Assembly: GCF_030140925.1 (NCBI RefSeq)
Contig: NZ_JARBWD010000001.1
Coordinates: forward strand, 620,001 to 684,000
From: Parerythrobacter aestuarii
Lineage (GTDB): Bacteria; Pseudomonadota; Alphaproteobacteria; Sphingomonadales; Sphingomonadaceae
Direction: 5' to 3'
Length of the DNA stretch: 64,000 bases
A model generated the notes under the pieces. It searched no databases. It saw only the letters and a list, made by a program, of their open reading frames with translations, and was not told where the DNA came from. This document shows positions 35,281 to 44,058 of this stretch, piece by piece (positions within the stretch are counted from its first letter, which is position 1; every line of letters starts with the position of its first letter). Both the position numbers and the translations under genes were made by a program.

Positions 35281-36150
35281 ATGAGCGCAGCCACCGACGC
35301 CATCGACGTCGAAATCCAGTACCTGAGGCCGACCAGCCTCATCAACCGGCGGTTCTGGGCGCCCGGTGCGGAATACAACACCGGCGAGTATGATCCCTAT
35401 CCGGTCACCATCCGCAACGCGCGCAAGGATGGCCCGTTCAACCTTGACGAGCATGGCTTTACGCTCGCCAAGCACGAGACGGCGATCACCGATTGGGAAG
35501 CCAACTACGCCGGTGACAGCGCCTATGCCGCCGAGGTGCGCGAGCAGGTGATGAAGATGACCGGCGCGGACATGGTCGTCACCATGGGCGGCATGGTCCG
35601 CACTTCGGGCCAGACCAGCAGCGTATGGCAACCGCCAGCAGGCGAGGCCCACGTCGATTTCACCACCAAGTCGGCCCAGCGGCTGGCCGAAATGCTCTAT
35701 CGCAAGGAACGACCCGATGGCGCGGGCTATGATCGCTTCATCTGCTTCTCGCTGTGGCGGGTGATTTCCGATCCGCCGCAGAACTGGCCGCTGGCGCTGT
35801 GCGATGGATCCAGCGTGCGCGACGACGAAGGCACGCACAACACCAAGGTCGACGTCGATGAAATCCCCACCGGCGAGGCACTGTTCGCGCCGATCGAAGG
35901 CGAGGAGGACATGGTCGCGGCAACCATCTTCCATCACTCGCCCGATCACCGCTGGTACTATTATCCCGACATGACGCGCGACGAAGTGATCTTCATCAAG
36001 TTCCATGACAGCGACCATTCGCGCGTCTGGCGCTGCCCGCACACGGCTTTCCACGACACCACAAGGCCCGATGCGAAGATCCGCAAGAGCATGGAGTTCC
36101 GCGGCGTGGCCTATTTCACCCGCGATGGCAGCGCCGGAGAACCGGCATGA
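35281..36150 (+). CDS. CmcJ/NvfI-like oxidoreductase (GA4-desaturase-like family)
   Basis: A 289-aa protein resembling the CmcJ/NvfI/asaB family (fungal and actinobacterial oxidoreductases related to Fe/2-oxoglutarate enzymes). The family's C-terminal pattern is visible as FIKFHDSDHSRVWRCPHTAFHDTTRP. The N-terminal YLRPTSLINRRFWAPGAEYNTGEYDP also fits. ATG 35281 follows GGGAGAGG. It overlaps the OMT gene by four bases. A second family member occurs at 41864-42658. Function in aromatic metabolism is undescribed as far as I know. Confidence 0.7.
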   Translation: MSAATDAIDVEIQYLRPTSLINRRFWAPGAEYNTGEYDPYPVTIRNARKDGPFNLDEHGFTLAKHETAITDWEANYAGDSAYAAEVREQVMKMTGADMVVTMGGMVRTSGQTSSVWQPPAGEAHVDFTTKSAQRLAEMLYRKERPDGAGYDRFICFSLWRVISDPPQNWPLALCDGSSVRDDEGTHNTKVDVDEIPTGEALFAPIEGEEDMVAATIFHHSPDHRWYYYPDMTRDEVIFIKFHDSDHSRVWRCPHTAFHDTTRPDAKIRKSMEFRGVAYFTRDGSAGEPA

Positions 36151-37175
36151 GCGCGCTTCCGCCCACCAGCGACGATGGCGCCTTCTGGCACCTCTGGCTT
36201 TCGCCCTATTTCCTGCCCGTAGTCACGGTGGCCGATCAAGTCGGGACCTTCGCGGCAATTTCCGGCAAGGCCAAGGACACCGGCACGCTCGCCCGCGAAC
36301 TCGAAGTCGATGAACGCGCGCTGGGGATCCAGCTGGGCCTTTTGGCCGCGCTGGGCATGGTCGAGCGGCGGCTCGGGAAATGGCGCGCAACCGCGATGGC
36401 GCGGACCTGGATGCATCCCGATGGCGCGGGCTACTACGGCCCGCTGCTGGGCGGCTTCAAGAACAACTACCCGCTGCACCAGCAGATGCTCTCGGCGCTC
36501 CGTTCGGGCGAGGCGCAGGGGCGCGAGGGGCACGCGAGCAATGTCGAGGAATGGGAACGCGGCGCGCTGCCGCTGGAACAGGCTCGGGGCATCGCCGCCT
36601 TCATGCATTCGCACAGCGTTGCCAATTCGCTCGCCGTGGCGCGGATGCCGCTGTGGGACGGGGTGGGCACACTTCTCGACGTTGGCGGTGGTTCGGGCGT
36701 CTTCGCGATCGAACTGGCAAGGCAATGGCCCGATCTGAAGGCAAAGATCCTCGAGATCGACACCATGTGCGAAGCAGCGCAGGCTTATATCGACAGCGCC
36801 GGGATCGGCGAGCGGGTCGATACCGTCGCGGTCGACATGTTCCGGCAGGACTGGCCCACGGGATACGACGCGCATTTCTTCTCCAATATCTTTCACGACT
36901 GGTCGGAGAAAACCAACCGCCTCTTGGCGAAGAAGAGTTTCGATGCGCTGCCTTCGGGCGGGCGGATCGTGCTGCATGAAATCCTCATGGACGATGACGG
37001 GACAGGCCCGCTGATCGCCGCTGCGTTCTCCGTCCTCATGCTGCTCGGCACCCGCGGCAAGCAGTATACGCTGCGCGAGTTCGAGGACATCCTCGAAGGG
37101 GCCGGATTCGTCGATGTCGAGGCTCAGCGCACTGGCGGCGGGTACTATTCACTGGTCACTGCAAGGAAGCCGTGA
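36147..37175 (+). CDS. COMT-type O-methyltransferase family protein
   Basis: A 342-aa protein with an N-terminal dimerisation domain of about 90 residues and a class I SAM methyltransferase domain (LLDVGGGSGVFAIELARQWP is the SAM loop). It resembles caffeate/acetylserotonin O-methyltransferases. The catalytic His is likely in FFSNIFHDWSE. Its occurrence beside a demethylase is odd, because it would run in the opposite direction. It may methylate a phenol or act on another hydroxyl. The ends overlap both neighbours. Confidence 0.83.
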   Translation: MSALPPTSDDGAFWHLWLSPYFLPVVTVADQVGTFAAISGKAKDTGTLARELEVDERALGIQLGLLAALGMVERRLGKWRATAMARTWMHPDGAGYYGPLLGGFKNNYPLHQQMLSALRSGEAQGREGHASNVEEWERGALPLEQARGIAAFMHSHSVANSLAVARMPLWDGVGTLLDVGGGSGVFAIELARQWPDLKAKILEIDTMCEAAQAYIDSAGIGERVDTVAVDMFRQDWPTGYDAHFFSNIFHDWSEKTNRLLAKKSFDALPSGGRIVLHEILMDDDGTGPLIAAAFSVLMLLGTRGKQYTLREFEDILEGAGFVDVEAQRTGGGYYSLVTARKP

Positions 37176-37681
37176 TGGACTATTCGACCTATTCCACACT
37201 GGAGCAGCCGCATCTCGAATTCGCCTTCGAATGCAGGTTGATGTTCACCCGTGTTTTCCAGATCCCCGACGTTCCCAATGGCGGGATGCGTACGGCGGTG
37301 CTGGTCGATGAAGGCCGCTTCGAAGGACCTTCTTTGTCGGGCAAGGCGATCCCCAACTCGGGCGGCGACTATGCCCATTTCCGCGACAACGACACCGGTG
37401 TGTTCGATGCGCGCTACCTGCTCGAATGCGATGACGGGACCATCATCCTGATGCAGAACCGCGGTTATATATGGGGGCGCAAGCCCGATGCGATGCAGCG
37501 GCTGCGCGCCTGGGCCTTCGAAGGCGGGCCGCCGGTCGATCACGGCGATTACTACCTGCGCGCCCAGCCGACCTTCGAAACCACGCAGGGCAAGCACGAC
37601 TGGCTCAACCGCCATGTTTTCATCGGCGTCGGCGAGCGCCGGCCCGATGGCAATTTCGTCCGCTACTTTGCTCTGACCTGA
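37175..37681 (+). CDS. DUF3237 family protein
   Basis: A 168-aa protein of the DUF3237 family, recognised by LEFAFECRLMFTRVF, the GPSLSGKAIPNSGGDYAHFR block, GVFDARYLLECDDGTIILMQNRGY and the late YYLRAQPTFETTQGKHDWLNRHVFIGVGER. The fold is a small beta-barrel; no activity is established. The ATG at 37175 is preferred to the GTG three bases upstream. It overlaps the OMT stop by one base and is followed by a methyltransferase gene ten bases later. Confidence 0.83.
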   Translation: MDYSTYSTLEQPHLEFAFECRLMFTRVFQIPDVPNGGMRTAVLVDEGRFEGPSLSGKAIPNSGGDYAHFRDNDTGVFDARYLLECDDGTIILMQNRGYIWGRKPDAMQRLRAWAFEGGPPVDHGDYYLRAQPTFETTQGKHDWLNRHVFIGVGERRPDGNFVRYFALT

Positions 37682-37690
37682 GGAACCGAA

Positions 37691-38527
37691 ATGGCCGAAC
37701 GCGACATGGAAGACTGGCAAGGCAAGACCGGTGACCGCTGGCTGGCCAATATCGACAGTTTCGAAGGGATGCTGTCGTTGCTGCACCGGCGGCTGGCGGA
37801 GACGATCGACCCGGCGTCGGGCGAGACCATCCTCGATGTCGGCTGCGGGGGCGGGCCGCTGTCGCTGCTGCTGGCGGAAAAAGTCGGGCCGGAAGGGCAC
37901 GTCACAGGCCTCGATATCGCGCCACAATTGATTGAACTGGCCCGAAAGCGGGCTTCGGCTGCGGGCCATGCCAATCTGGCCTTTGCGACCGGCGATGCTT
38001 CTTCGGCGACTCCTGCGAGCGCACCCTATGACCGGATCGTGTCGGCCTTCGGGGTGATGTTCTTCGATGACACCGCAGCGGCCTTCGGCCATTTGCATGC
38101 CATGGCCAAGCCGGGTGCGGGATTGAACTTCTATGCCTGGGCGGCGCCTGACCTCAACCCGTGGATGGGTATCGTGATGGGCACGATGAGCCAGTTCGTC
38201 GAACTGCCCGAGCGCGACATGGACGGGCCCGGGCCATTTCGCCTGTGCGATACCGCAGCGACCACGGCCATGCTGGAGGGGGCAGGTTTCTCGGATGTCT
38301 CGGTCGAGACCATCGAGCAGTTGCAGCCGCTCGGCGGGCCGGGGGCGAGCCTCGATGATGCGGCGGATTTCGTGATGTCGGCGCTCGATGTCGGGGCGAT
38401 GATGGACGAGCAGGGCGTCGACCGCGCGGCGCCGATGGCGGCGCTGAAGGAAGCGCTGGCCCCCTTCGCCGGCAAAGAGGGCGTGATGTTGCCCGGCTGC
38501 GTGCTCTATTACTCTGCGACTGCCTGA
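37691..38527 (+). CDS. Class I SAM-dependent methyltransferase
   Basis: A 278-aa protein with the SAM loop ILDVGCGGGPLSLLLAE, acidic LDIAPQLIELAR and motif IV DRIVSAFGVMFFDDTAAAF. It resembles UbiE/methyltransferase-domain 11 proteins. It is the last gene of the LigM-like operon. Its 3' end overlaps the convergent NmrA-like gene by 19 bases. Substrate unknown; the second methyltransferase in an operon built around demethylation. Confidence 0.83.
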   Translation: MAERDMEDWQGKTGDRWLANIDSFEGMLSLLHRRLAETIDPASGETILDVGCGGGPLSLLLAEKVGPEGHVTGLDIAPQLIELARKRASAAGHANLAFATGDASSATPASAPYDRIVSAFGVMFFDDTAAAFGHLHAMAKPGAGLNFYAWAAPDLNPWMGIVMGTMSQFVELPERDMDGPGPFRLCDTAATTAMLEGAGFSDVSVETIEQLQPLGGPGASLDDAADFVMSALDVGAMMDEQGVDRAAPMAALKEALAPFAGKEGVMLPGCVLYYSATA

Positions 38528-39444
38528 GCCGCTGCCTGCAGCATTTCGGCGTTTTCCTCGATCATCTGCCGGGTCGAACGGGCAGGCCTTCCCGTCAGCC
38601 GTTCGACGTCGTTGGTGCACACTTCGAGGAAGCCCTCGCGGATGGCCTGGCCGAAAGTGACCATGTCGTCCGAATTCCACGGGATGCCGTTGACGGACTG
38701 GTCGTCTACCGGGCGGCGCGGGATGCCCATGGCGTCGAACATCGCATATTGGGCGTCGTCATCGACGGCAACATATTCGACCGGCACGCCCGTCACCTCC
38801 GCCATGGTCGCCGCGACTTCGGCGAAGGTCTCCAGCTTCGGACCGGTGATGTTGTAGATTTTCCCTTCGTGCCCGTCTCCGGTCAACACGGCTAGGGCAC
38901 AGTTGACGCAATCCTCGCGCCACACCATCGCTTCGCGCCCACTGCCGGCATTACTGATCCATTTCCCGGTCTGCATCACACCCGGCCCGGCCATGACGAT
39001 CATGGCATCGGCATAGTGGGCATCGCGCAGCATGGTCCACTGCATGCCCGATGCGCGGATGAGGTTTTCAGTTTCGATATGATCGTGCCGGACCTCGGCA
39101 GGATTGGCCGGATCATCGATGCCGATGAAGCTGGTATAGGCAATGTGCCGCACGCCTGCCGCTGCCGCTGCGTCGATGGCTGCCTTGTGCTGCACCACCC
39201 GCGCGCCGACCCGCGTGCCTGAGATCAGCAACATCCTGTCCGCTCCGGCAACGGCTGCGGCCAGCGTGTCGGGCTTGTCGAAATCGCCATAGCGCACAGT
39301 GCAGCCTTGCGCCTCGCGCTCCGCCAGCTTGGCCGGTGTACGGGTGATGAGGATCAATTGCTCGGCGAGGCCAAGCGCGACGAGCTTGTCGGTGAGCAGC
39401 GACCCGTACTGGCCCGAGGCCCCGGTAATGACGATCCGGCTCAT
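38509..39444 (-). CDS. NmrA-like NAD(P)-binding oxidoreductase
   Basis: A 311-aa atypical SDR of the NmrA/QorB type. The cofactor loop is ITGASGQYGSLLTDKL, followed by LILITRTPAKL, GADRMLLISGT and the NmrA-like HIAYTSFIG. The start ATG at 39444 overlaps the preceding SDR stop by four bases; the longer frame is not used. It is the third gene of a minus-strand operon headed by the carotenoid oxygenase. It may reduce a quinone or a cleavage product, which is an inference. Confidence 0.82.
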   Translation of the reverse strand: MSRIVITGASGQYGSLLTDKLVALGLAEQLILITRTPAKLAEREAQGCTVRYGDFDKPDTLAAAVAGADRMLLISGTRVGARVVQHKAAIDAAAAAGVRHIAYTSFIGIDDPANPAEVRHDHIETENLIRASGMQWTMLRDAHYADAMIVMAGPGVMQTGKWISNAGSGREAMVWREDCVNCALAVLTGDGHEGKIYNITGPKLETFAEVAATMAEVTGVPVEYVAVDDDAQYAMFDAMGIPRRPVDDQSVNGIPWNSDDMVTFGQAIREGFLEVCTNDVERLTGRPARSTRQMIEENAEMLQAAAQAVAE

Positions 39445-40322
39445 TGCTTGTCGGAGCCGCCCGGCACGCCCTTGCTGATCCGCATCTCGTATTCGGGATC
39501 GTCTTCTGGCCGCGCCAGCGCGCCCATCACCTCGGCCTGCAGGTCCTCCAGCGGAGCGCGGAATTCGGGGTAGGGCAGGATGTAGAAGCGGTTGGCTTCG
39601 ACTGCTTCCATCACGTATCCGGCGAGCCGCTCTGGCTCCATGCCGTGCTCGATCACCGCTTTCAGCCGGGCCTCGTCTTCCTCGGTGCCGGTGTAGAAGC
39701 CGGTGTCCTTGAGATGCGCCGGCCGCGCGCGCAGGCTCTGGTGGATATTGGTGTTCACTGCCCCGGGGCACAGCAGCGAGACGTGGATATTGGTCCCTTC
39801 CAGGTCCCAGGCGAGGCTTTCGGTCAGCCCGCGCTGGGCCATCTTGGTGGCGGTGTAGATCCCGCACCCGGGCAGCGAGAGGAAGGCCGACATGGAGGCG
39901 GTGACGATGATGTGGTTGTCATCGCCGCGCTCCAGCATCCGCGGCAGGAACACCTGCAGCGCATGGATCGTGCCGTAGAGATTGACGTCGATCTGCCAGC
40001 GCCAGTCATCCATCGTCGCCGCCTGCAACGGGCCGAATTGCGAGACCCCGGCGGTGTTGAACAGCAGCTGGATCGGTCCGTACTCGGCCTCGACCGCATC
40101 GACCACGCCGCGGTAGGCATCGAGATCGGTCAGGTCGAGCCTGACCGCGACCACCGGCGTTCCTGCGGCTTCGAACTCGGCGCAAACCGCATCGAGCCGG
40201 TCCTGCATGATATCGGCGATGACGACCCGCGCCCCGCGCCGGAGCAGGGCCTTGGCCTGGCCCAGCCCGACGCCCGAGGCGCCGCCGGTAACGAAGGCGA
40301 GCTTGCCCGAAATCGCTGTCAT
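39441..40322 (-). CDS. LigD/LigL-like C-alpha dehydrogenase family SDR
   Basis: A 293-aa SDR with TGGASGVGLGQAKAL, the NTAGVSQFGPL segment and catalytic YTATK. The C-terminal region (HGMEPERLAGYVMEAVEANRFYILPYPEFRAPLE) matches the distinctive tail of sphingomonad LigD/L/N/O C-alpha dehydrogenases as I recall them. Those enzymes oxidise the benzylic alcohol of beta-O-4 dimers before beta-ether cleavage. It overlaps the carotenoid oxygenase gene upstream and the NmrA-like gene downstream by four bases each. Confidence 0.82.
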   Translation of the reverse strand: MTAISGKLAFVTGGASGVGLGQAKALLRRGARVVIADIMQDRLDAVCAEFEAAGTPVVAVRLDLTDLDAYRGVVDAVEAEYGPIQLLFNTAGVSQFGPLQAATMDDWRWQIDVNLYGTIHALQVFLPRMLERGDDNHIIVTASMSAFLSLPGCGIYTATKMAQRGLTESLAWDLEGTNIHVSLLCPGAVNTNIHQSLRARPAHLKDTGFYTGTEEDEARLKAVIEHGMEPERLAGYVMEAVEANRFYILPYPEFRAPLEDLQAEVMGALARPEDDPEYEMRISKGVPGGSDKQ

Positions 40323-41797
40323 CGTGCCGCCTCCAGCTGCTCGCGGCTGACCCACCAGCCATGGATCTGGACCCGCTGGCGGCGCGGGATTGTCACGCGT
40401 GCGACCGGACCTTGCCCCGGATCGCCGGCAGGAATGATCCAGCATTCATGCTCGAAATCGTCCGGCCCGGTCTGCCGGTCGACGACGGTCAGCATGTAGC
40501 CTTCGTGCCCTTCCTCGTTCGAAGGCACATGCACCGCTTCATTGAAGCATTCGTTGGGCGCGAGCACCAGCGCGCGTGGCGGGCCGCCGGCCATATCGAT
40601 CCGCATCAGCACGTTGAACATGGCCCCGACAGGGCCGCCCAGCACCGGCGGACCCTGCATCTCGGGGTTCATGGTCAGCATCCAGCCGTGGGAATAAGGG
40701 CGACCCTGCCGGTCGGCGGGGATCATCGGCATGTCACCCGGCGGTCCAATCACCGTCTCTGTCACTTCGCCGCCGTTGGCCTTGGGATCGACTGTCCAGC
40801 GGGCGAGCCGCCCGTTGAGCTCCCACGGTTGCAGGTGGATGCCGGAAGCTTCGCGGATGAAGGGGAAGGCATTGCTGTCTGACAGGCAGGCATCGAAATG
40901 CAGCATGCCGTCGGCATCTTCCCAGGAGTTCATCATGTGGAACGAGTGGACGCCTACCGGTCCCTTGAACCATTTCATGTCCGCCACATCGCCATCGCGG
41001 GGCATGACCCCCAGCCAGCTCGGCCAGTCCTGTTCGTGATACCAGTGGTCGCCGCCAGCGCGCATCTCTTCGAGATAGGCGGTGGTCGGATAGACCGGGA
41101 ACAGCGCGTAGTTCTCGCTGATGGTGAAATCATGCATCATCGAGCAATAGGGGGCTTCGAACATCTGCTCGCTGCGCAGCGACCCGTCGGGATTGACGAC
41201 GATGTAGGAGATCATCTTCGACGCCAGCCCGTCGGCCTCGTAGCCATAGGCGTACATGGTGCCGGTTGCAGGATCGATCCGCACATGCGCGGTCATGGTT
41301 TCCGACTTGAGCGCGCCGTCGAAATCGTGGCTACCCAGCGTTTCCAGTGTTTCGGGATCGACGCGGTAAGGCCGCCCGTCCTCCTTCGCCATCAGCAGCA
41401 TGCCCGCGTGCCAGACCGGAGTGGTGTTGGCGACTGTCCGGTCCATGCCCTGCACTTGGGGCTTGTCAGTGAAGGGGTTGCGATACTTGCCAAACAGCGC
41501 GTGACCGGCCTTCACTTCCGCGACATGGCGGGCGGTATCGACATATTTGTTCTGGATCGAGGCCTTGCCGTTCTCGAACCTAATGGCCGAAACCAGCCCG
41601 TCGCCCGAAAGGCTGGCGGCGCTGTCAGGAATGAAAGGCGGGAAAGCCGGATCGGGCACGGCGCGGAAGAATGTCCCGTCGACTTCAGGCGGAATCGTGC
41701 CTTCGACCTCAAGGTCGTCGATGCGGTATTCCTGCCCTTGCGGCGCGTTCAGCCCGACATAATCGGGGATGCTCGGAAACCCGGCTACCTCGCCCAT
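40319..41797 (-). CDS. Carotenoid oxygenase family protein (lignostilbene dioxygenase-like)
   Basis: A 492-aa seven-bladed propeller non-heme iron dioxygenase. The four iron-binding His positions are apparent at H171 (TAHVRID), H222 (MMHDFTI), H287 (SFHMMN) and H479 (IHGWW). Their spacing suits bacterial lignostilbene dioxygenases, which cleave the central double bond of 4-hydroxystilbenes to two aldehydes. No signal peptide is present. It heads an operon with a LigD-like SDR and an NmrA-like protein, with a class C palindrome just upstream. A carotenoid substrate is less likely in this setting. Confidence 0.85.
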   Translation of the reverse strand: MGEVAGFPSIPDYVGLNAPQGQEYRIDDLEVEGTIPPEVDGTFFRAVPDPAFPPFIPDSAASLSGDGLVSAIRFENGKASIQNKYVDTARHVAEVKAGHALFGKYRNPFTDKPQVQGMDRTVANTTPVWHAGMLLMAKEDGRPYRVDPETLETLGSHDFDGALKSETMTAHVRIDPATGTMYAYGYEADGLASKMISYIVVNPDGSLRSEQMFEAPYCSMMHDFTISENYALFPVYPTTAYLEEMRAGGDHWYHEQDWPSWLGVMPRDGDVADMKWFKGPVGVHSFHMMNSWEDADGMLHFDACLSDSNAFPFIREASGIHLQPWELNGRLARWTVDPKANGGEVTETVIGPPGDMPMIPADRQGRPYSHGWMLTMNPEMQGPPVLGGPVGAMFNVLMRIDMAGGPPRALVLAPNECFNEAVHVPSNEEGHEGYMLTVVDRQTGPDDFEHECWIIPAGDPGQGPVARVTIPRRQRVQIHGWWVSREQLEAAR

Positions 41798-41811
41798 TGC
41801 TCTCTCCCATA

Positions 41812-41825
41812 CTAACTATTGTTAG
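41812..41825. promoter_or_regulatory. Class C palindrome before carotenoid oxygenase operon
   Basis: CTAACTATTGTTAG differs from the class C core CTAACAATTGTTAG at one position. It lies 15 bases upstream of the carotenoid oxygenase start, in the 66-base gap after the CmcJ-like gene. Confidence 0.6.
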
Positions 41826-41863
41826 CATCATGCGCCCGTGGGGCGCGGGGTGCAAGCGCGGAA

Positions 41864-42658
41864 TCAGGCGTACCAGAAGGCCAGCGCGCGCATCTCCAGG
41901 CTGGCGCGTGGCGGGGCATCGGGCGGGGCCAGCGGATTGTCATAGGCGACATGCGGGGCCGGGTTGTGGTGCTGCGAATCGCTGCTCTTGAAGATCAGCG
42001 CTTCGTCGCGGGTCATCATCGGGAAAGCGGTCCAGCGATGCGCCGGGTTGTGGGCCAGTAGCCAGCTTTCGAAACCCCACTCGGGCGCACCGCCGGGCGG
42101 ATCGAAGATGGCATCGGCCACCAGCAAGTCGTCCTCCACCAGCGAGCGGTGATCGCACAGTGCGAGGCCGACGTCCTGCGGGGCCCCGCTGAAGGCTCGC
42201 CAGACGTTGTAGTGGGCGTAGCGCGCGACGGTGCGATCCTTGGGTGCGGCTTCCTCGGCGAAGCGTCTGGTCGTGTCGGCGGTGCTGTCGACGTGGACGA
42301 AGCGCGCCGGATGCGAATTGTCCGACGTGCCCGCCAAACCGGATTTCTCGCTGAAGCGCAGGATGCCGGGCGCGGTCACGCGGACTTCATCGGCCCCGGT
42401 CTCGCGCAGCAGCAGCTCGACGATCTCATCGGGGTGGACCGTGGCGACCTGATCGCGGTCGCGGAAGTCGCTGACCCGGCTCACATGCGGCACCAGCTTG
42501 AAGCCTTCGCGGTCGAGCGAGCAATCCTGCGTGCGGCCATCGGCAATCGGCATGTCATGCGGATCGAGCACGACCGTGTCGCGGCTATGATTGTTGGCGT
42601 AATACCGCTGCTTGAAATCGGTCCGCGCGGCATAGGCGATGCTGGCTGTCACGCTCAT
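41864..42658 (-). CDS. CmcJ/NvfI-like protein 2
   Basis: A 264-aa protein distantly like the 35281 gene product. Shared elements include a C-terminal PMMTRDEALIFKSSDSQHHNPAPHVAYDNPL block (compare the DMTRDEVIFIKFHDSD...PHTAFHD of the other) and the mid-region YNVWRAF...DVGLALCD (compare SLWRVIS...WPLALCD). Both have a conserved VHVD/HVDF segment. It is divergent from the first MarR gene across a class B palindrome. The family is probably oxidative (iron/2-oxoglutarate type), but the activity is unknown. Confidence 0.68.
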   Translation of the reverse strand: MSVTASIAYAARTDFKQRYYANNHSRDTVVLDPHDMPIADGRTQDCSLDREGFKLVPHVSRVSDFRDRDQVATVHPDEIVELLLRETGADEVRVTAPGILRFSEKSGLAGTSDNSHPARFVHVDSTADTTRRFAEEAAPKDRTVARYAHYNVWRAFSGAPQDVGLALCDHRSLVEDDLLVADAIFDPPGGAPEWGFESWLLAHNPAHRWTAFPMMTRDEALIFKSSDSQHHNPAPHVAYDNPLAPPDAPPRASLEMRALAFWYA

Positions 42659-42679
42659 CGAACTCTCCCTTGCTAGAGA

Positions 42680-42698
42680 ATGTTATGCTGCCTAACAT
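42680..42698. promoter_or_regulatory. Class B palindrome before MarR regulator 1
   Basis: ATGTTATGCTGCCTAACAT is a 19-base dyad that shares its GTTATnGCnGCCTAACA-type core with only one other site in the window, before the feruloyl-CoA hydratase-like gene (62433). It lies between the divergent CmcJ-like gene (start 42658) and MarR gene (start 42727), as expected for an autoregulatory site. Confidence 0.6.
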
Positions 42699-42726
42699 TG
42701 CGGCGCAAGCGAACTTGCGAGGGTGC

Positions 42727-43152
42727 ATGACGTCACAACCGATCAGACTGGATACGCTGCCGGGCTATGCCTTGCGCCGTGCCGCCAACGCGATGATGGC
42801 GGAACTGGGCGAGCGGCTGGCACCCATGGGTCTGCGGATTTCCGATGTGACGGCGATGATCCTCATTTCCACCGGCAGCGACGTGACCGCGAGCGACCTC
42901 GCCCGGATGCTGGATATCAAGCGCACCAATATGGTGCCGCTGCTCAAGCGGCTGGAGGATGCGGATCTGGTCCATCGCCGCGCGCTCGACGGCAAGTCGC
43001 AGGCAATCGATCTGACGGAAGCAGGTTCAAAGGTACTCGAACAGGCCCAGGCCGAGATCGAAACCTTCGAAGCCGGGCTGTTGCAGCGTGTGCCGGAAGA
43101 GCACCGGGAGCATTTGCTGCCGGCCTTGCAGGCGCTCTACCACGCCGCTTGA
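42727..43152 (+). CDS. MarR-family transcriptional regulator 1
   Basis: A 141-aa winged-helix regulator. The HTH region is TASDLARMLDIKRTNMVPLLKRLEDADLVHRRALDGKSQAIDLTEAG, with the wing DGKSQ. MarR proteins are dimers that bind 16-20 base palindromes and are released by phenolic or CoA-thioester ligands. ATG 42727 (MTSQPIRLD) is chosen because the longer frame would overrun the class B operator at 42680-42698. In Sphingobium SYK-6 the MarR protein FerC controls ferulate genes in response to feruloyl-CoA, and a similar role is possible here. Confidence 0.87.
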   Translation: MTSQPIRLDTLPGYALRRAANAMMAELGERLAPMGLRISDVTAMILISTGSDVTASDLARMLDIKRTNMVPLLKRLEDADLVHRRALDGKSQAIDLTEAGSKVLEQAQAEIETFEAGLLQRVPEEHREHLLPALQALYHAA

Positions 43153-43175
43153 CCGCAGCGCCCGCCTGCAGCAAA

Positions 43176-43194
43176 TTGTAAGCAACACAAACAA
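43176..43194. promoter_or_regulatory. Class A palindrome before LigE-like gene
   Basis: TTGTAAGCAACACAAACAA fits class A with one deviation in the left half. It is 30 bases before the start of the LigE-like GST gene, in a 72-base gap after the MarR gene, so the LigE-like gene has its own promoter. Confidence 0.62.
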
Positions 43195-43224
43195 TTTTCG
43201 AATCGCGTCGGGAGAGGACTTGCG

Positions 43225-44058
43225 ATGGCTCAGAACAACACGATCACCTTCTATGACCTGCAACATGCCAGCGGCTGCACCACCAGCCCGTTCGTGTGGG
43301 CGACCAAATATGCGCTCAAGCACAAGGGTTTTGATCTCGACGTGGTCGATGGCGGGTTCACCGGGATCATGGACCGCACCGGCGGGCGCAGCGAGCGCTT
43401 GCCCGCTATCGTCGACGACGGCGAATGGGTGCTCGATAGCTGGCTGATCGCGGAATATCTCGACGAGAAATATCCCGACCGGCCGACGCTGATTCCCGAT
43501 CCCAGCGTAAAGCCGCTGATCGAATTCCTCGAAGGCTGGCTGTGGCAGACCGCCGTGGGGCCGTGGGCGCGCGCTTTTGCCGTGCAATATCGCGACCGCT
43601 GCAAGCCGGAAGACATCGACTACATCGTCGACAGCCGCATGCGGATGTGGGGCGCGCCGATGGAGGATCTGGCCAAGGGCCGCGAGGACGTGTTCCCCGA
43701 GGTCTTGCCCAAGCTGGAGCTGCTGCGCACGGTGCTGCGCGGACGCAAGTGGCTCGGCGGCGACGAGCCCAACTATGCCGATTACCGTGCACTGTGCGTC
43801 TTCCTGTGGTGCGCCAGCGTCGCCGATGTCCCGCCGATGACCGAAGACGAGCCGCTGCGCGACTGGATCGACCGCGGCTTCGACCTCTACGGCGGGCTGG
43901 GCCGGATCGACGGCATGAGCCCGCTGTTCGGGCACAAGGTGCGCGAAGGCGATCCGGAACCCTTCGTGCGCAATCCGCCCGATTTCGGGCTGACCAAGCG
44001 TAACACCGGCCCGGCCTCGACCTCGGCCGAGACCAAGCGGATCACCGGGCAGGACTAG
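43225..44058 (+). CDS. ligE: LigE/LigP-type beta-etherase glutathione S-transferase
   Basis: A 277-aa GST that follows Sphingobium LigE closely over its first 90 residues as I recall it: NNTITFYDLQ, SGCTTSPFVW, TKYALKHKGFDLD, GGFTGI, RTGGRSERLP, IVDDGEWVLDSW and IAEYLDEKYPDRP. Later blocks also agree (WLGGDEPNYADY, DWIDRGFDLYGGLGR, EGDPEPFVR). LigE and LigP cleave the beta-aryl ether of the (R)-dimer ketone with glutathione, complementary to LigF. ATG 43225 follows GGGAGAGG. The stop shares CTAG with the convergent SDR gene. Confidence 0.88.
   Translation: MAQNNTITFYDLQHASGCTTSPFVWATKYALKHKGFDLDVVDGGFTGIMDRTGGRSERLPAIVDDGEWVLDSWLIAEYLDEKYPDRPTLIPDPSVKPLIEFLEGWLWQTAVGPWARAFAVQYRDRCKPEDIDYIVDSRMRMWGAPMEDLAKGREDVFPEVLPKLELLRTVLRGRKWLGGDEPNYADYRALCVFLWCASVADVPPMTEDEPLRDWIDRGFDLYGGLGRIDGMSPLFGHKVREGDPEPFVRNPPDFGLTKRNTGPASTSAETKRITGQD

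Noticed and set aside
37145..38680. A 511-residue antisense open frame over the DUF3237 and methyltransferase genes
   Set aside because: The plus-strand genes have ordered domain motifs and a tight operon arrangement; the antisense frame has none.
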